Assembly (NCBI GenBank): GCA_016930075.1
Contig: JAFGHS010000165.1
Span: 28,103 to 92,102 of the forward strand
DNA length: 64,000 nt
Origin: Deltaproteobacteria bacterium
GTDB taxonomy: Bacteria; Desulfobacterota; Syntrophia; Syntrophales; JAFGHS01
Direction: 5' to 3'
Under the pieces are notes generated by a model. That model was not told where the DNA came from, made no database searches, and saw only the letters and a list, made by a program, of their open reading frames with translations. How positions within the stretch are numbered: position 1 is the stretch's first letter; the number at the start of each line of letters is the position of its first letter. Position numbers and translations under genes: made by a program. Of this stretch, positions 26,453 to 35,125 are shown in pieces.

Positions 26453-26458
26453 GATGCC

Positions 26459-26884
26459 ATGAGATACGCAAGAAGGCGTCAAAAAACCGACAACAGACTG
26501 ATGGCCGAAATCAATGTGACCCCCCTGGTGGATGTCATGCTGGTGCTTTTGATCATTTTCATGGTGACGGCGCCTATGCTCCAGATGGGAATCGACGTCA
26601 ACCTGCCGCGGGTGAAGTCAAAAAGCATCGATGTGGCGGAAGAGAAAATTGTTCTAACCATCAGCAGCAACCGGGAAATATTCATCAATAAATATAAAAC
26701 CTCCATTGAAGAAACAAGTGCAAAGCTGCAAAGCATATTCTCCGGCAGAATAGACCGGGAAATATTTATGCGTGCCGACAAGAACGTTCCTTATGGATTT
26801 GTGGTTGAAGTGATGTCCGAGGTGAGAAAGGCTGGTGTTGACAGACTCGGCATGATTACCGAACCGCCAGAGGAATCCAGGTGA
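26459..26884 (+). CDS. tolR: Tol-Pal system protein TolR
   Basis: A 141-residue ExbD/TolR protein with one N-terminal transmembrane helix containing the proton-accepting Asp (INVTPLVDVMLVLLIIFMV, Asp about residue 23) and a periplasmic domain ending RKAGVDRLGMITEP, the family's C-terminal motif. It forms the rotor or gating part of the TolQ-TolR motor. It starts 7 bp after tolQ and its stop overlaps the tolA start (TGATG). Confidence 0.94.
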   Translation: MRYARRRQKTDNRLMAEINVTPLVDVMLVLLIIFMVTAPMLQMGIDVNLPRVKSKSIDVAEEKIVLTISSNREIFINKYKTSIEETSAKLQSIFSGRIDREIFMRADKNVPYGFVVEVMSEVRKAGVDRLGMITEPPEESR

Positions 26885-27651
26885 TGCAGCAGGATATGTG
26901 GAAGCACGGCCACAGCGACGGAATCAATCTCAATACGATGATTTTTCTCTCCTGTGTATTTCATATCATTGTTCTGATGATTTTGGTTTTTGCCCCATCC
27001 ATTCCCTCTCCCAAATGGACCTTCGGTCCCATATATTCAGTGCAGCTGGTGAGCCTGTCCGAAACCTTGATGGACAAGGGCGCGCAGTCGTCCCTTTCCC
27101 GGGAAATTTTTCAAGACGATAAAGGCAGGTCTTCCGTTGTCGTCGCTAAAAAAAGCGAGGCCGTTCAAACAGTTCCGATAAAACGCATCGATGTTCAGAC
27201 GGACCGGGAAAGCATCGTAGCCAAAGCTTTGGAAAATCTGAAGAAAAACAGCACTCCCGCTCAGCGGCAGGAGGAGCAGCATGCATCCGGCGCCGGGACA
27301 AACGGGCAGACCGGGGACAGGCTTAAACCTGCCTCCGGCAAATCCGGCGCCGCCGATGGTATCTTCAATCGGTATTATGCGGAAATCTGGTCGAGGATCA
27401 GGGGCCAGTGGGCTTTTCCACCGGGCCTGTCGCAGAAAGAAAATTATCTCGCTATTATACATGTCACGATATTGAAGAACGGGACGGCAACGGAGCTGCA
27501 ATTCGAGAAGCGTTCGGGCAATCGTTTTTTTGACGAGTCGGCGATGCGGGCCGTCAGAAAAGCAAGCCCGTTTCCTCCCTTGCCCGCGGAGATCGGCGAA
27601 AGCAGTGTGGATCTGGGCATACGCTTTCATTCACAGGAGCTCAATAAATAA
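26884..27651 (+). CDS. tolA: TolA-like protein with TonB C-terminal domain
   Basis: A 255-residue protein with one transmembrane helix at about 17-40 (FLSCVFHIIVLMILVFAPSI), a moderately charged periplasmic linker (about residues 55-150), and a TonB/TolA C-terminal domain (about 160-254) with YYAEIWSRIRGQWAFPPG and SGNRFFDESAMRAVRKASPFPPLP. It links the TolQR motor to TolB-Pal in the outer membrane. The linker is much shorter than the long Ala/Lys helix of E. coli TolA (421 residues), as in other deltaproteobacterial TolA proteins. TGATG overlap with tolR fixes the start at ATG 26884; GTG 26881 is possible. Confidence 0.88.
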   Translation: MQQDMWKHGHSDGINLNTMIFLSCVFHIIVLMILVFAPSIPSPKWTFGPIYSVQLVSLSETLMDKGAQSSLSREIFQDDKGRSSVVVAKKSEAVQTVPIKRIDVQTDRESIVAKALENLKKNSTPAQRQEEQHASGAGTNGQTGDRLKPASGKSGAADGIFNRYYAEIWSRIRGQWAFPPGLSQKENYLAIIHVTILKNGTATELQFEKRSGNRFFDESAMRAVRKASPFPPLPAEIGESSVDLGIRFHSQELNK

Positions 27652-28965
27652 ATGCATCGTTTTAATCGCTTGATTTGGTTTATGGCGGCCATAGGGGTTT
27701 TTCTGCTGAGCAGCTTCAGCGCTTACGGCCGGGTGTATCTGGATATCGATTCGCCGGCCTTTCACAAGTATCCCATTGCCATAACGGATTTTAAGAAGAT
27801 CAATGAAGGCCCGGACACGGAGAAGCTGGCCGCCTGGTTTTCCGATAGCCTCGGCAATCTGCTCAACATTGCGGGGTTTTTTAACATCATTGATAAAAAG
27901 GCCTTTCTCGAAAGCCCGACGCAGAGCGCACAATACCCGGAAGCGGTCAGCTTTCCCGATTGGTCGGCCATCGGCGCGGAGTATCTGATCAAGGGCGGAT
28001 TCAGTTTAAATAAGAAAGACCTTGTGGCGGAGTTTCGTCTTTACGATGTCGTCAAGGGCGAGATTCTTGTCGGAAAAAGATATACGGCGGGATATGAAGA
28101 CAGAGTAGCCGTTATCAAAAAATTTGCCGATGAGGTGCTTTACGCCCTGACGGGGGAAAAGGGAATTTTTGACTCCAGGATTGCCTTTGTTATGAAAAAG
28201 GGTGATAAATCGGATATATATACAATTGCTTTTGACGGATCATCTCTGACGCGGGTGACGAATCATAATGCCCTTATGATATCCCCCCGCTGGTCTCCCG
28301 ACGGCCGGCATCTGTCATTCACCTCTTTCAAAGACGGGAATTCGGACCTTTATCTTATGGATTTGTCAAACAGCCGGATAAGCAAACTTGCCGGTTTTAG
28401 AGGATTGAATCTTTCCGGCTATTGGTCCCCGGACGGGGGGAAGCTCTTAATGACCTTAAGCAGGGATGGAAATGAGGAAATATACGCCATGGATATGGCA
28501 TCACGCAGACTGCAAAGACTGACGCAGAATTATGCCATTGACGTGTCGCCGTCCTGGTCGCCTGACGGCAAAAAAATCGCCTTCGTTTCGAACCGCTCCG
28601 GTTCGCCGCAGATATATGTGATGGACGCCGATGGCGGCAATGTGAACAGAATCAGTTATGAGGGCAACTACAATACAGCCCCCGCCTGGTCGCCGAAAGG
28701 AGGCCGGATTGCCTATATCGGCAGAAGCGACGGCCGGTTCCAGATTTTTACGATGAAGGAAGACGGATCGGAGCCGGCGCCGCTCACCCGTGAAAACGGC
28801 GATTGCGAATCGCCTTCCTGGTCTCCCGACGGCAGATACGTGGCCTTTAGTCAGAAAGCGGGCAAAAGGCAGACGATCTGCGTCATCAATGCCAATGGAA
28901 CGAACAAAAGAGTCCTTTTCGGAGGGAAAGAAGGTTATGTCAGCCCCTCCTGGTCTCCCCGCTGA
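27652..28965 (+). CDS. tolB: Tol-Pal system periplasmic beta-propeller TolB
   Basis: A 437-residue periplasmic protein with a signal peptide (FMAAIGVFLLSSFSAYG), an N-terminal alpha/beta domain (about residues 28-160) and a six-bladed propeller with repeated WSPDG(K/R) tags (SPRWSPDGRHLSFTS, SPSWSPDGKKIAFVS, SPSWSPDGRYVAFSQ). It binds Pal and transmits TolA force. The stop of tolA lies directly before ATG 27652, so the two are cotranscribed. The usual next genes, pal and cpoB, occur 5.4 kb downstream, after a metabolic insert. Confidence 0.96.
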   Translation: MHRFNRLIWFMAAIGVFLLSSFSAYGRVYLDIDSPAFHKYPIAITDFKKINEGPDTEKLAAWFSDSLGNLLNIAGFFNIIDKKAFLESPTQSAQYPEAVSFPDWSAIGAEYLIKGGFSLNKKDLVAEFRLYDVVKGEILVGKRYTAGYEDRVAVIKKFADEVLYALTGEKGIFDSRIAFVMKKGDKSDIYTIAFDGSSLTRVTNHNALMISPRWSPDGRHLSFTSFKDGNSDLYLMDLSNSRISKLAGFRGLNLSGYWSPDGGKLLMTLSRDGNEEIYAMDMASRRLQRLTQNYAIDVSPSWSPDGKKIAFVSNRSGSPQIYVMDADGGNVNRISYEGNYNTAPAWSPKGGRIAYIGRSDGRFQIFTMKEDGSEPAPLTRENGDCESPSWSPDGRYVAFSQKAGKRQTICVINANGTNKRVLFGGKEGYVSPSWSPR

Positions 28966-29017
28966 AGCGACCAGATGATGGTTGAACGGTCGGCCAAACG
29001 ATGCTCTCATCAATGTA

Positions 29018-29044
29018 TTGACAATTTTTCGGGATGCGTATACT
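29018..29044 (+). promoter_or_regulatory. Candidate sigma-70 promoter for fused CoA-transferase operon
   Basis: TTGACA (29018-29023) and TATACT (29039-29044) are near-consensus but separated by only 15 bases; shifting to TACTAA gives 17. The leader to the ATG at 29158 would be about 105 bases. It shows that the block after tolB can have its own transcription. Confidence 0.5.
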
Positions 29045-29157
29045 AAATCACGTCTTTGCGGACAATACCGTTTATTTTATCACTCATGACTGCCGGTGGG
29101 GCAATGTATGAACTTGCGCCGGGCCGTGCCGGCGATCGTATAAGGAGGTAGGTTTTC

Positions 29158-31599
29158 ATGTTTAAAGGAGCTTTGGACGGGGTCAAGGTTGTCGAGTACG
29201 CCACAATGGTCTCCGGTCCCTATTGCGGAAAACTGTTTGCGGATTTCGGCGCCGATGTCATTAAGGTTGAGCCGCCGGAAGGTGATCCTTCCCGGCGCTG
29301 CGGACCCTTTCCCGGCGATGAGAAGAATCCGGAAAAAAGCGCGCTTTATCTCTACAATAACACGAGCAAGCGGGGCGTTACCCTTGATATCAAGAAAAGT
29401 GAGGGTCTGGAGGCATTCAAAAAGCTGCTCCAGTGGGCGGATGTCTTTATCGACAACAATCCCTGCGACTACTTTGAGAATCTCGGCCTGGGCTGGGACA
29501 GTCTCCAGAAATTAAACCCCGGACTTATTTATATCTCGATTACGCCTTACGGACGGACGGGCCCGCGCGCTCATGTCAAGGGCGATGAATTGACGCTGAC
29601 TCACGCGGGCGGCGAAGGGAATCTGATGCCTGTCCGTTCGTATGATTTGTCGTTTCCCCCCGTGAAGTTCGGCGGGTATCAGGTGGGCTACCACGGCGGC
29701 GTGTCCGCCGCCCTCACGGCCATGGCCCTGGTGCTGGGGAAAAAGAAGACGGGCAGGGGGCATATGGTCGATATTGCTCTGCAGGAAGTCATGGTGAGCC
29801 TCCTGGCCCCTATTCTGCACGGTATGCGCTATAACGACAACACCTGGTGCCGCGTACCGGACCGTCCTCCCGCCATGGGCCGGATGGAGACGAGCGACGG
29901 GTATATCATTTTAGGCGCCGCCGACGATCATCACTTCCGGGCCCTCCGCGAGCTGATCGGCAAACCGGACTGGCTGGCAAGCGACATGTGGGATGATATG
30001 GTCTGGCGGGCCAATCACATGATGGACATTGCGCCCCAGATGGAAGGCTGGATGCGCCAACAGAAGAAACAGGACATCTATCACAAGATCGCCCAGGTGG
30101 CGATCCCCGTCGGGCCGCTCAACACGGCCGAAGAGGTCATGAACTATCAGCAGTATCAGGCGCGGGATTACTTCGTCGAGGTGGACCATCCCGTCGCGGG
30201 CAAATACCGATACGCCGGATGGCCCTATAAGATGTCGAAATCGAAACCCAAGGTCAGCCGGCCGGCCCCGCTTCTGGGCCAGCACAACGAAGAGGTATTC
30301 CGCGACGTCGTCGGTTCTTCCGTCAAAGAAGGAATGAAAGGCCGCAAAACCCCTCCGGCGACGAGCCGGAAACTTCCGCTTGAAGGAATACGGGTTCTCG
30401 AATTCTGCTGGGTATGGGCGGGTCCTTACGCCACCATGGTGCTTGCCAACCTTGGGGCTGAGGTCATCAAGGTCGAGGGGCACAGGCGGACCGATTTGAT
30501 GCGCCGATCCGTCATCTGGCCCCGGTACGAACCGGCGCCGATCATGCTCCCACAGAATCAGGGCATTGCGTTCAATACCTTAAACCGTGACAAGAAGGGC
30601 GTCACCCTCGATTTGAGCAATCCCGAAGGCATCGCCCTGGCCAAGCGCCTGGCGGCTGCCAGCGACATCGTCATCGACAATATGCGGCCCGACGCCATGA
30701 TCAAGATGGGTCTGGGCTATGAAGATTTACGCAAAATCAAGGAAGACATCATCGTCATTTCCTCATCCGGCAGGGGACATGAAGGGCCGGAGTCCAATTA
30801 TCTCGGTTTTGCCACCATCCATCAGAGCATCGGCGGGTTGAGCTATATATCGGGGCATCCCGAAGATCATCCCACCCACGGCACGGGAGGGGATGCCGAC
30901 ATTTTAAACGCCATGACGACGGCGTTTGCGGCCCTGGCCGCCGTTCATCACCGTATAAACACGGGGGAAGGGCAGTTTATCGATTACGGCCAGTGCGAAT
31001 GTTGCAGTTCCGTGATCGGCGAGCAGTTGCTGGGTTATTTGATGACGTCCAAAATACCGGAGCGCATGGGAAACCACCATCCCGAGTATGCGCCCCATAA
31101 TCTGTATCCGTGCTGGGGCGTCGACCGGTGGCTGGCCATCGAGGTGCACACGGACGAGGAGTTCGATGCCCTGGCGAAGGTCATGGAAAAGCCTGAACTG
31201 GCCCAAGACCCCCGTTTTGTCGATATGCCGTCACGGAAGAAGAATGAAAAGGCGTTGGATGGGATCATCACGGCGTGGACCCGTGAGCGCGACCGGGACT
31301 GGATGTTTCATGAGCTGTGTGAGGCTGGGGTCGCCGCCGCGCCGTCGAGAGACGGCAAAGATATTTATGCGGACCGGCATTTGCAGGCGCGGAATTTCTT
31401 CGCAAAAATCGAGCATCCCGAACTGGGCGAGCTGCGTATGGTCAGGCCGCCCTGGCTGCTCAGCGACCTGGAACTGCCGTCGGGCCATGCGCCTCTGCTG
31501 GGAGAGCACAATAAATACGTCCTGCAGGGCATTCTCGGTTTGAGCGATGCGGAAATGGCCGACCTTCGCAAGAAGGACATCATCATGCAGGATACATAA
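29158..31599 (+). CDS. Fused tandem CaiB/BaiF-type CoA-transferase
   Basis: An 813-residue protein made of two full class III CoA-transferase units, each of which is normally ~400 residues. Unit 1 (about 1-395) has VVEYATMVSGPYCGKLF, DFGADVIKVEPPEGDPS, GDELTLTHAGGEG with the likely catalytic Asp, and ends PLLGQHNEEVF. Unit 2 (about 405-813) has VLEFCWVWAGPYATMVL, NLGAEVIKVEGHRRTD, ends PLLGEHNKYVL, and at the position of the Asp shows NYLGFATIHQSIGG, apparently without it. This resembles heterodimeric enzymes such as succinyl-CoA:benzylsuccinate transferase, where one subunit is non-catalytic, here joined in one chain. AAGGAGG precedes ATG 29158. The hypA start lies one base after its stop codon. 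Confidence 0.9.
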   Translation: MFKGALDGVKVVEYATMVSGPYCGKLFADFGADVIKVEPPEGDPSRRCGPFPGDEKNPEKSALYLYNNTSKRGVTLDIKKSEGLEAFKKLLQWADVFIDNNPCDYFENLGLGWDSLQKLNPGLIYISITPYGRTGPRAHVKGDELTLTHAGGEGNLMPVRSYDLSFPPVKFGGYQVGYHGGVSAALTAMALVLGKKKTGRGHMVDIALQEVMVSLLAPILHGMRYNDNTWCRVPDRPPAMGRMETSDGYIILGAADDHHFRALRELIGKPDWLASDMWDDMVWRANHMMDIAPQMEGWMRQQKKQDIYHKIAQVAIPVGPLNTAEEVMNYQQYQARDYFVEVDHPVAGKYRYAGWPYKMSKSKPKVSRPAPLLGQHNEEVFRDVVGSSVKEGMKGRKTPPATSRKLPLEGIRVLEFCWVWAGPYATMVLANLGAEVIKVEGHRRTDLMRRSVIWPRYEPAPIMLPQNQGIAFNTLNRDKKGVTLDLSNPEGIALAKRLAAASDIVIDNMRPDAMIKMGLGYEDLRKIKEDIIVISSSGRGHEGPESNYLGFATIHQSIGGLSYISGHPEDHPTHGTGGDADILNAMTTAFAALAAVHHRINTGEGQFIDYGQCECCSSVIGEQLLGYLMTSKIPERMGNHHPEYAPHNLYPCWGVDRWLAIEVHTDEEFDALAKVMEKPELAQDPRFVDMPSRKKNEKALDGIITAWTRERDRDWMFHELCEAGVAAAPSRDGKDIYADRHLQARNFFAKIEHPELGELRMVRPPWLLSDLELPSGHAPLLGEHNKYVLQGILGLSDAEMADLRKKDIIMQDT

Positions 31600-31600
31600 C

Positions 31601-31948
31601 ATGCATGAAATGGCCATCGTTCAGAGCGTCATTGATATTGTGCTGCAGGAGATGGACAGGCACGGCGTCGAGAAACTCAAAGCCATCCACCTGGCCGTCG
31701 GCCGGATGTCCGCCATCGTTCCCGAACAGATGCGGATGTGCTTTGACATATTGACGGCGGATCACAAGCTGGCGGGCGCCGAATTGAATATCAGGATGGT
31801 CCCCGTGACGTATCGGTGCCGGAATTGTGATCAGGAGTTTACGTCCGAAGGGATCACGTTCAAATGCCCTTACTGCGAGGGTCCCGATCCGGACATCATC
31901 TTCGGCCGTGAATTAAAGATTGAATCCATTGAGGTGATGGATGAGTAG
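31601..31948 (+). CDS. hypA: Hydrogenase nickel metallochaperone HypA
   Basis: A 115-residue HypA. It starts MHEMAIVQSVIDIV, with the N-terminal His2-Glu3 nickel site, and has the zinc ribbon CRNC (about residue 73) and CPYC (about residue 89). HypA delivers nickel with HypB to [NiFe]-hydrogenase or urease. The start at 31601 directly follows the CoA-transferase stop, and hypB follows 106 bp later. No hydrogenase gene is in the window. Confidence 0.96.
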   Translation: MHEMAIVQSVIDIVLQEMDRHGVEKLKAIHLAVGRMSAIVPEQMRMCFDILTADHKLAGAELNIRMVPVTYRCRNCDQEFTSEGITFKCPYCEGPDPDIIFGRELKIESIEVMDE

Positions 31949-31958
31949 ATAAGAAAAG

Positions 31959-31993
31959 GGATTGAGGATTCGAGGGGCCAAGGGTTCAAGGGG
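31959..31993 (+). repeat. Short heptamer array in hypA-hypB spacer
   Basis: 35 bases divide into GGATTGA, GGATTCG, AGGGGCC, AAGGGTT, CAAGGGG, with CGGGGAG possibly as a sixth unit. The array is purine-rich on the coding strand, like the arrays ahead of purN and after the polysaccharide deacetylase. Confidence 0.6.
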
Positions 31994-32054
31994 CGGGGAG
32001 GACATGTTTGGGCTGTCCCGCAGCCCGGGACGTGGCATGAAATAGGAGGAAATA

Positions 32055-32723
32055 GTGAAAATACCGGTTGTTCGGAATATATTGGAAGTCAACGACAGGA
32101 TTGCGAAGCAGAATCGGGAGATATTCGATCGCAGCAACCTGTTTGTCATCAACCTCATGTCCTCTCCCGGGGCGGGGAAGACAAGCCTGTTGGAGCAAAC
32201 GATCGAAAGGTTGAAAGATAAGCTCGATATCGGCGTCATCGAAGGCGATATCCAGTGCAGCTTCGACGCCGAGCGGATTGCCAAAAAAGGCGTGGCCGTG
32301 ACCCAGATCAACACGGACGGCGCCTGCCATCTGGACGGCAACATGATCCGCGAAGCCATGAATCAGTTCGACCTGTCGGCCCTCGATTTGCTGATTGTGG
32401 AAAATGTCGGCAATCTGGTCTGCCCCGCCGAATTCAAGGTGGGGGAGAATATGAAGGCCATGATCCTGTCCGTCACCGAAGGGGACGACAAACCGCTCAA
32501 ATATCCCCTCATGTTTCAGGAAAGCAGCGCCCTTGTCATCAACAAGATCGATCTCCTGCCCTATGTGGACTGCAAGGTGGAAAACATCCGCGAAGCCGTT
32601 TCCCAGCTCAACCGGGACATCGCCGTCTTCGAAGTGTCCTGCAAGACGGGGGAAGGCATCGATCAGTGGGTTGCCTGGCTGGAAAAGCAGGTTTGGGATG
32701 GAAAAATCAACGCAGGGCAATGA
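32055..32723 (+). CDS. hypB: Hydrogenase nickel incorporation GTPase HypB
   Basis: A 222-residue GTPase of the SIMIBI class. The P-loop is MSSPGAGKTSLL (about residues 35-46), the metal-binding ENVGNLVCPAEF follows GACHLDGNM, and the G4 motif is NKIDLLPY. It lacks the long His-rich N-terminus of some HypB proteins. It hydrolyses GTP to release nickel into the hydrogenase precursor. GTG 32055 is supported by AGGAGG just upstream. It follows hypA after a heptamer-repeat spacer. Confidence 0.95.
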   Translation: MKIPVVRNILEVNDRIAKQNREIFDRSNLFVINLMSSPGAGKTSLLEQTIERLKDKLDIGVIEGDIQCSFDAERIAKKGVAVTQINTDGACHLDGNMIREAMNQFDLSALDLLIVENVGNLVCPAEFKVGENMKAMILSVTEGDDKPLKYPLMFQESSALVINKIDLLPYVDCKVENIREAVSQLNRDIAVFEVSCKTGEGIDQWVAWLEKQVWDGKINAGQ

Positions 32724-32812
32724 AGGATTCCGCTCAAGTCGTTGTCGTTTCATCTTCCGACAGATTATTACAATGCGCGGTTGTTTGTTACATCAGCCGT
32801 TATGAACACCTT

Positions 32813-32948
32813 CGTAAAAAGTCGAATTCTGTCATTTCGAGGAGTCCCGCTGAAGCGGGACGACGAGAAATCTTTAATGACTTCAGGATTTCTCCCCCGC
32901 AAAATGCGGGGTCGAAATGACATGAACGGTGCGTTGCGACTTTTTACG
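32813..32948. mobile_element. MITE-like element with CGTAAAAAGTCG ends
   Basis: CGTAAAAAGTCG (32813-32824) is inverted exactly at 32937-32948. The interior is the TGTCATTTCGAGG...TCGAAATGACA cassette, also seen at 5856 and inside the element at 60994. The element is 136 bp with no coding capacity. A target duplication is not evident. Confidence 0.65.
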
Positions 32949-33017
32949 TTATCATCATTATTGATTAATGCCTGTGTAAGGATTCCGTTATCAAAGAGAG
33001 GTTAAATTATATCGGTT

Positions 33018-34349
33018 ATGGCAGCACAAATTAAAGGGCCTAAAATATTTTTCGGCTGGTGGACCGTTCTGGCAAGCGGTCTTTTATCCCTCTGGGGTTT
33101 TGGGTATTATGCCTACGGCATCTCTGCTCTGTTTCTTCCCATCTCGACGGAGCTCGGCTTCAGCCGGGCTCTGACCTCCGTTGCCGCCAGCATCGGCCGG
33201 TTCGAAGGCGGGTTCGAGGCGCCCATCGCGGGCTGGGTAGCCGACAAGTTCGGTCCCCGGTGGATCGTTTTTATCGGCATATTTGTCGCCAGCATCAGTC
33301 TTTGTTTGATGTATTATATCCATTCCCTCTGGTCTTTTTACCTCGTTTGGGGCCTGTTGTTTGGAACAGGCCTTAACACGGCGCTGGCCGTACCATTGGA
33401 TACGGCCATATCCAACTGGTTTGTGAAGAAGCGGGGCGTTGCCCTGAGCATCAAATGGGTTTTTTCCGGCCTTTCCGGCGTTCTGATCCTGCCCCTGGTG
33501 GCCTGGCTCATTACGGTGGTCGGCTGGCGCATGGCCTGCGTCATCGGCGGCGTCGTCCTGGGCGTTGTCGGGTTGCCCATGGTGTGGTTCTGGATCAAGT
33601 CGCACCGCCCGGAATATTACGGGATGCTTCCCGATGGGGCAAAAATGAAGGAGGAAGACGCCCATCATGAGCAGGATCAGGACAGTATGATCAACAAGGG
33701 CGTGGAATATGCCGCCGAGGTGCAGGAAGTTGAGTTTACCCTGCGGCAGGCCATGAAGGCGCCGGCTTACTGGTTGCTTATCCTCGTCATGGCGGTTTAT
33801 GGTCTGGTCGCGCCGGCCATCAATATCCACTGCATTCCTTTCCTGATGGATCGAGGGATCAGCACCGTTATGGCCGCCACAATGATGGCCATCATGATCG
33901 GCGCCAGCATTCCGTCCCGGTATATCGGCGGGGTGATCGCCGATCGTCTGGATATAAAACAGTTGCGTTACGCCATGGCGGGTGCGTACTTCCTGCAAGC
34001 CGTCGGTTTGATCATTTTCCTGTTCCATCAAACCGTGGCCATGATTTATGTCTGGTTTATCCTCTACGGCATCGGCATGGGGGCCGGCATTACGCTGAAT
34101 CCCTCCATCACGGCGCGCTATTTCGGCCGCAAGGCCTTCGGCCTCATCCGGGGCACCTCCATGTTTTTTCTGACGCCTGTCGGCGTGGCGGCGCCGATTT
34201 ATGCGGGTTGGGTATACGACACGACGGGTCAATACATTTCCGCGTTCGTTCTGTTTGCCGTTTTGCTTGTCGTCTCTTCCGCGATCCTGCCTTTCGTCAA
34301 GCCGCCGAAGCAGCCGGAAGTGATTACGGATATCCGCAAAATTGCCTGA
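33018..34349 (+). CDS. MFS transporter, OxlT-like
   Basis: A 443-residue, 12-helix carrier. It begins KIFFGWWTVLASGLLSLWGF, has the loop-2 signature DKFGPRWIVFIG, a His/Glu-rich central loop (KEEDAHHEQDQDS), and ends in a short cytoplasmic tail. It belongs to the same OFA-like subgroup as the carrier at 9735-11000. It probably moves the acid handled by the fused CoA-transferase encoded upstream. A MITE-like element separates it from hypB, so it may have its own promoter. AGAGAGG lies 16 bases upstream of ATG, a long spacing. Confidence 0.88.
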   Translation: MAAQIKGPKIFFGWWTVLASGLLSLWGFGYYAYGISALFLPISTELGFSRALTSVAASIGRFEGGFEAPIAGWVADKFGPRWIVFIGIFVASISLCLMYYIHSLWSFYLVWGLLFGTGLNTALAVPLDTAISNWFVKKRGVALSIKWVFSGLSGVLILPLVAWLITVVGWRMACVIGGVVLGVVGLPMVWFWIKSHRPEYYGMLPDGAKMKEEDAHHEQDQDSMINKGVEYAAEVQEVEFTLRQAMKAPAYWLLILVMAVYGLVAPAINIHCIPFLMDRGISTVMAATMMAIMIGASIPSRYIGGVIADRLDIKQLRYAMAGAYFLQAVGLIIFLFHQTVAMIYVWFILYGIGMGAGITLNPSITARYFGRKAFGLIRGTSMFFLTPVGVAAPIYAGWVYDTTGQYISAFVLFAVLLVVSSAILPFVKPPKQPEVITDIRKIA

Positions 34350-34502
34350 ACATTTAACGTATTGATTGTGTGACGGATTGTATATTTTTCGGCATTTTTT
34401 TATTGACCTTTTTATGGATAGTGTGATTTAGTCAATTGCGTTTAATATAACTTACAGATCGTCTTAACCCCGTCATCCATTTAATTGGAAAGGAGAAGAA
34501 CA

Positions 34503-35096
34503 ATGAAAAAAAACGCAATAATGGTTTTAATGGTGGTTTTCGTTTTTTGCTTTTCGTGTCTTTTCGTATCAGGTTGTGCAAAAAAATCAACCATCAAGGA
34601 TGCTGAAGCCATAGCGCCGGAGAAATCCGTATCGGCGGCTGAGACGACATCGGCGCAGCCCGACGCGCAAAGGGTTGCCAAACCTGCGGAGCAGGCCCCG
34701 GAAAGAGAAGTTGAGAAAAAAATTGCAGCGCCGGCAAGAGAAGTTATTGCCGCGGGGCCGTCATTTGAACTCATTCACTTTGATTATGACAAGTATGATT
34801 TGAAACCCGAAAGCCGTGTCATTCTCAACAAGATCTTTGATTTTCTGAAAAACAATCCCAAATATATACTTCGCGTTGAAGGGCACTGCGATGAGCGGGG
34901 AACGGCCGAGTACAACATGGCCTTAGGCCAGAGGCGCGCTGAGGAAGCCATGAAGTATCTTGTTAAACTCGGCATTGACGAGGCAAGATTGACAACCTTA
35001 AGTTACGGTAAAGAAATTCCCCTGGATCCGGAAAGCACGGAAGCGGCGTGGGCGAAAAACAGACGCGCCGAGTTTGTGCCCATCTTGACCAGATAG
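34503..35096 (+). CDS. pal: Peptidoglycan-associated lipoprotein Pal
   Basis: A 197-residue outer-membrane lipoprotein. The signal ends LFVSGC (lipobox Cys about residue 21), a low-complexity linker follows, and an OmpA-type peptidoglycan-binding domain (about 90-195) shows IHFDYDKYDLKPESR, VEGHCDERGTAEYNMALG and SYGKEIPLDP. Pal anchors the outer membrane to the wall and is released by TolB. AAAGGAGAA precedes ATG 34503. An upstream TTGACC (34412) may be part of its own promoter. It is followed by cpoB. Confidence 0.95.
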   Translation: MKKNAIMVLMVVFVFCFSCLFVSGCAKKSTIKDAEAIAPEKSVSAAETTSAQPDAQRVAKPAEQAPEREVEKKIAAPAREVIAAGPSFELIHFDYDKYDLKPESRVILNKIFDFLKNNPKYILRVEGHCDERGTAEYNMALGQRRAEEAMKYLVKLGIDEARLTTLSYGKEIPLDPESTEAAWAKNRRAEFVPILTR

Positions 35097-35125
35097 ATTT
35101 TAAACTGTTCAGGAGGTTTTAAATC

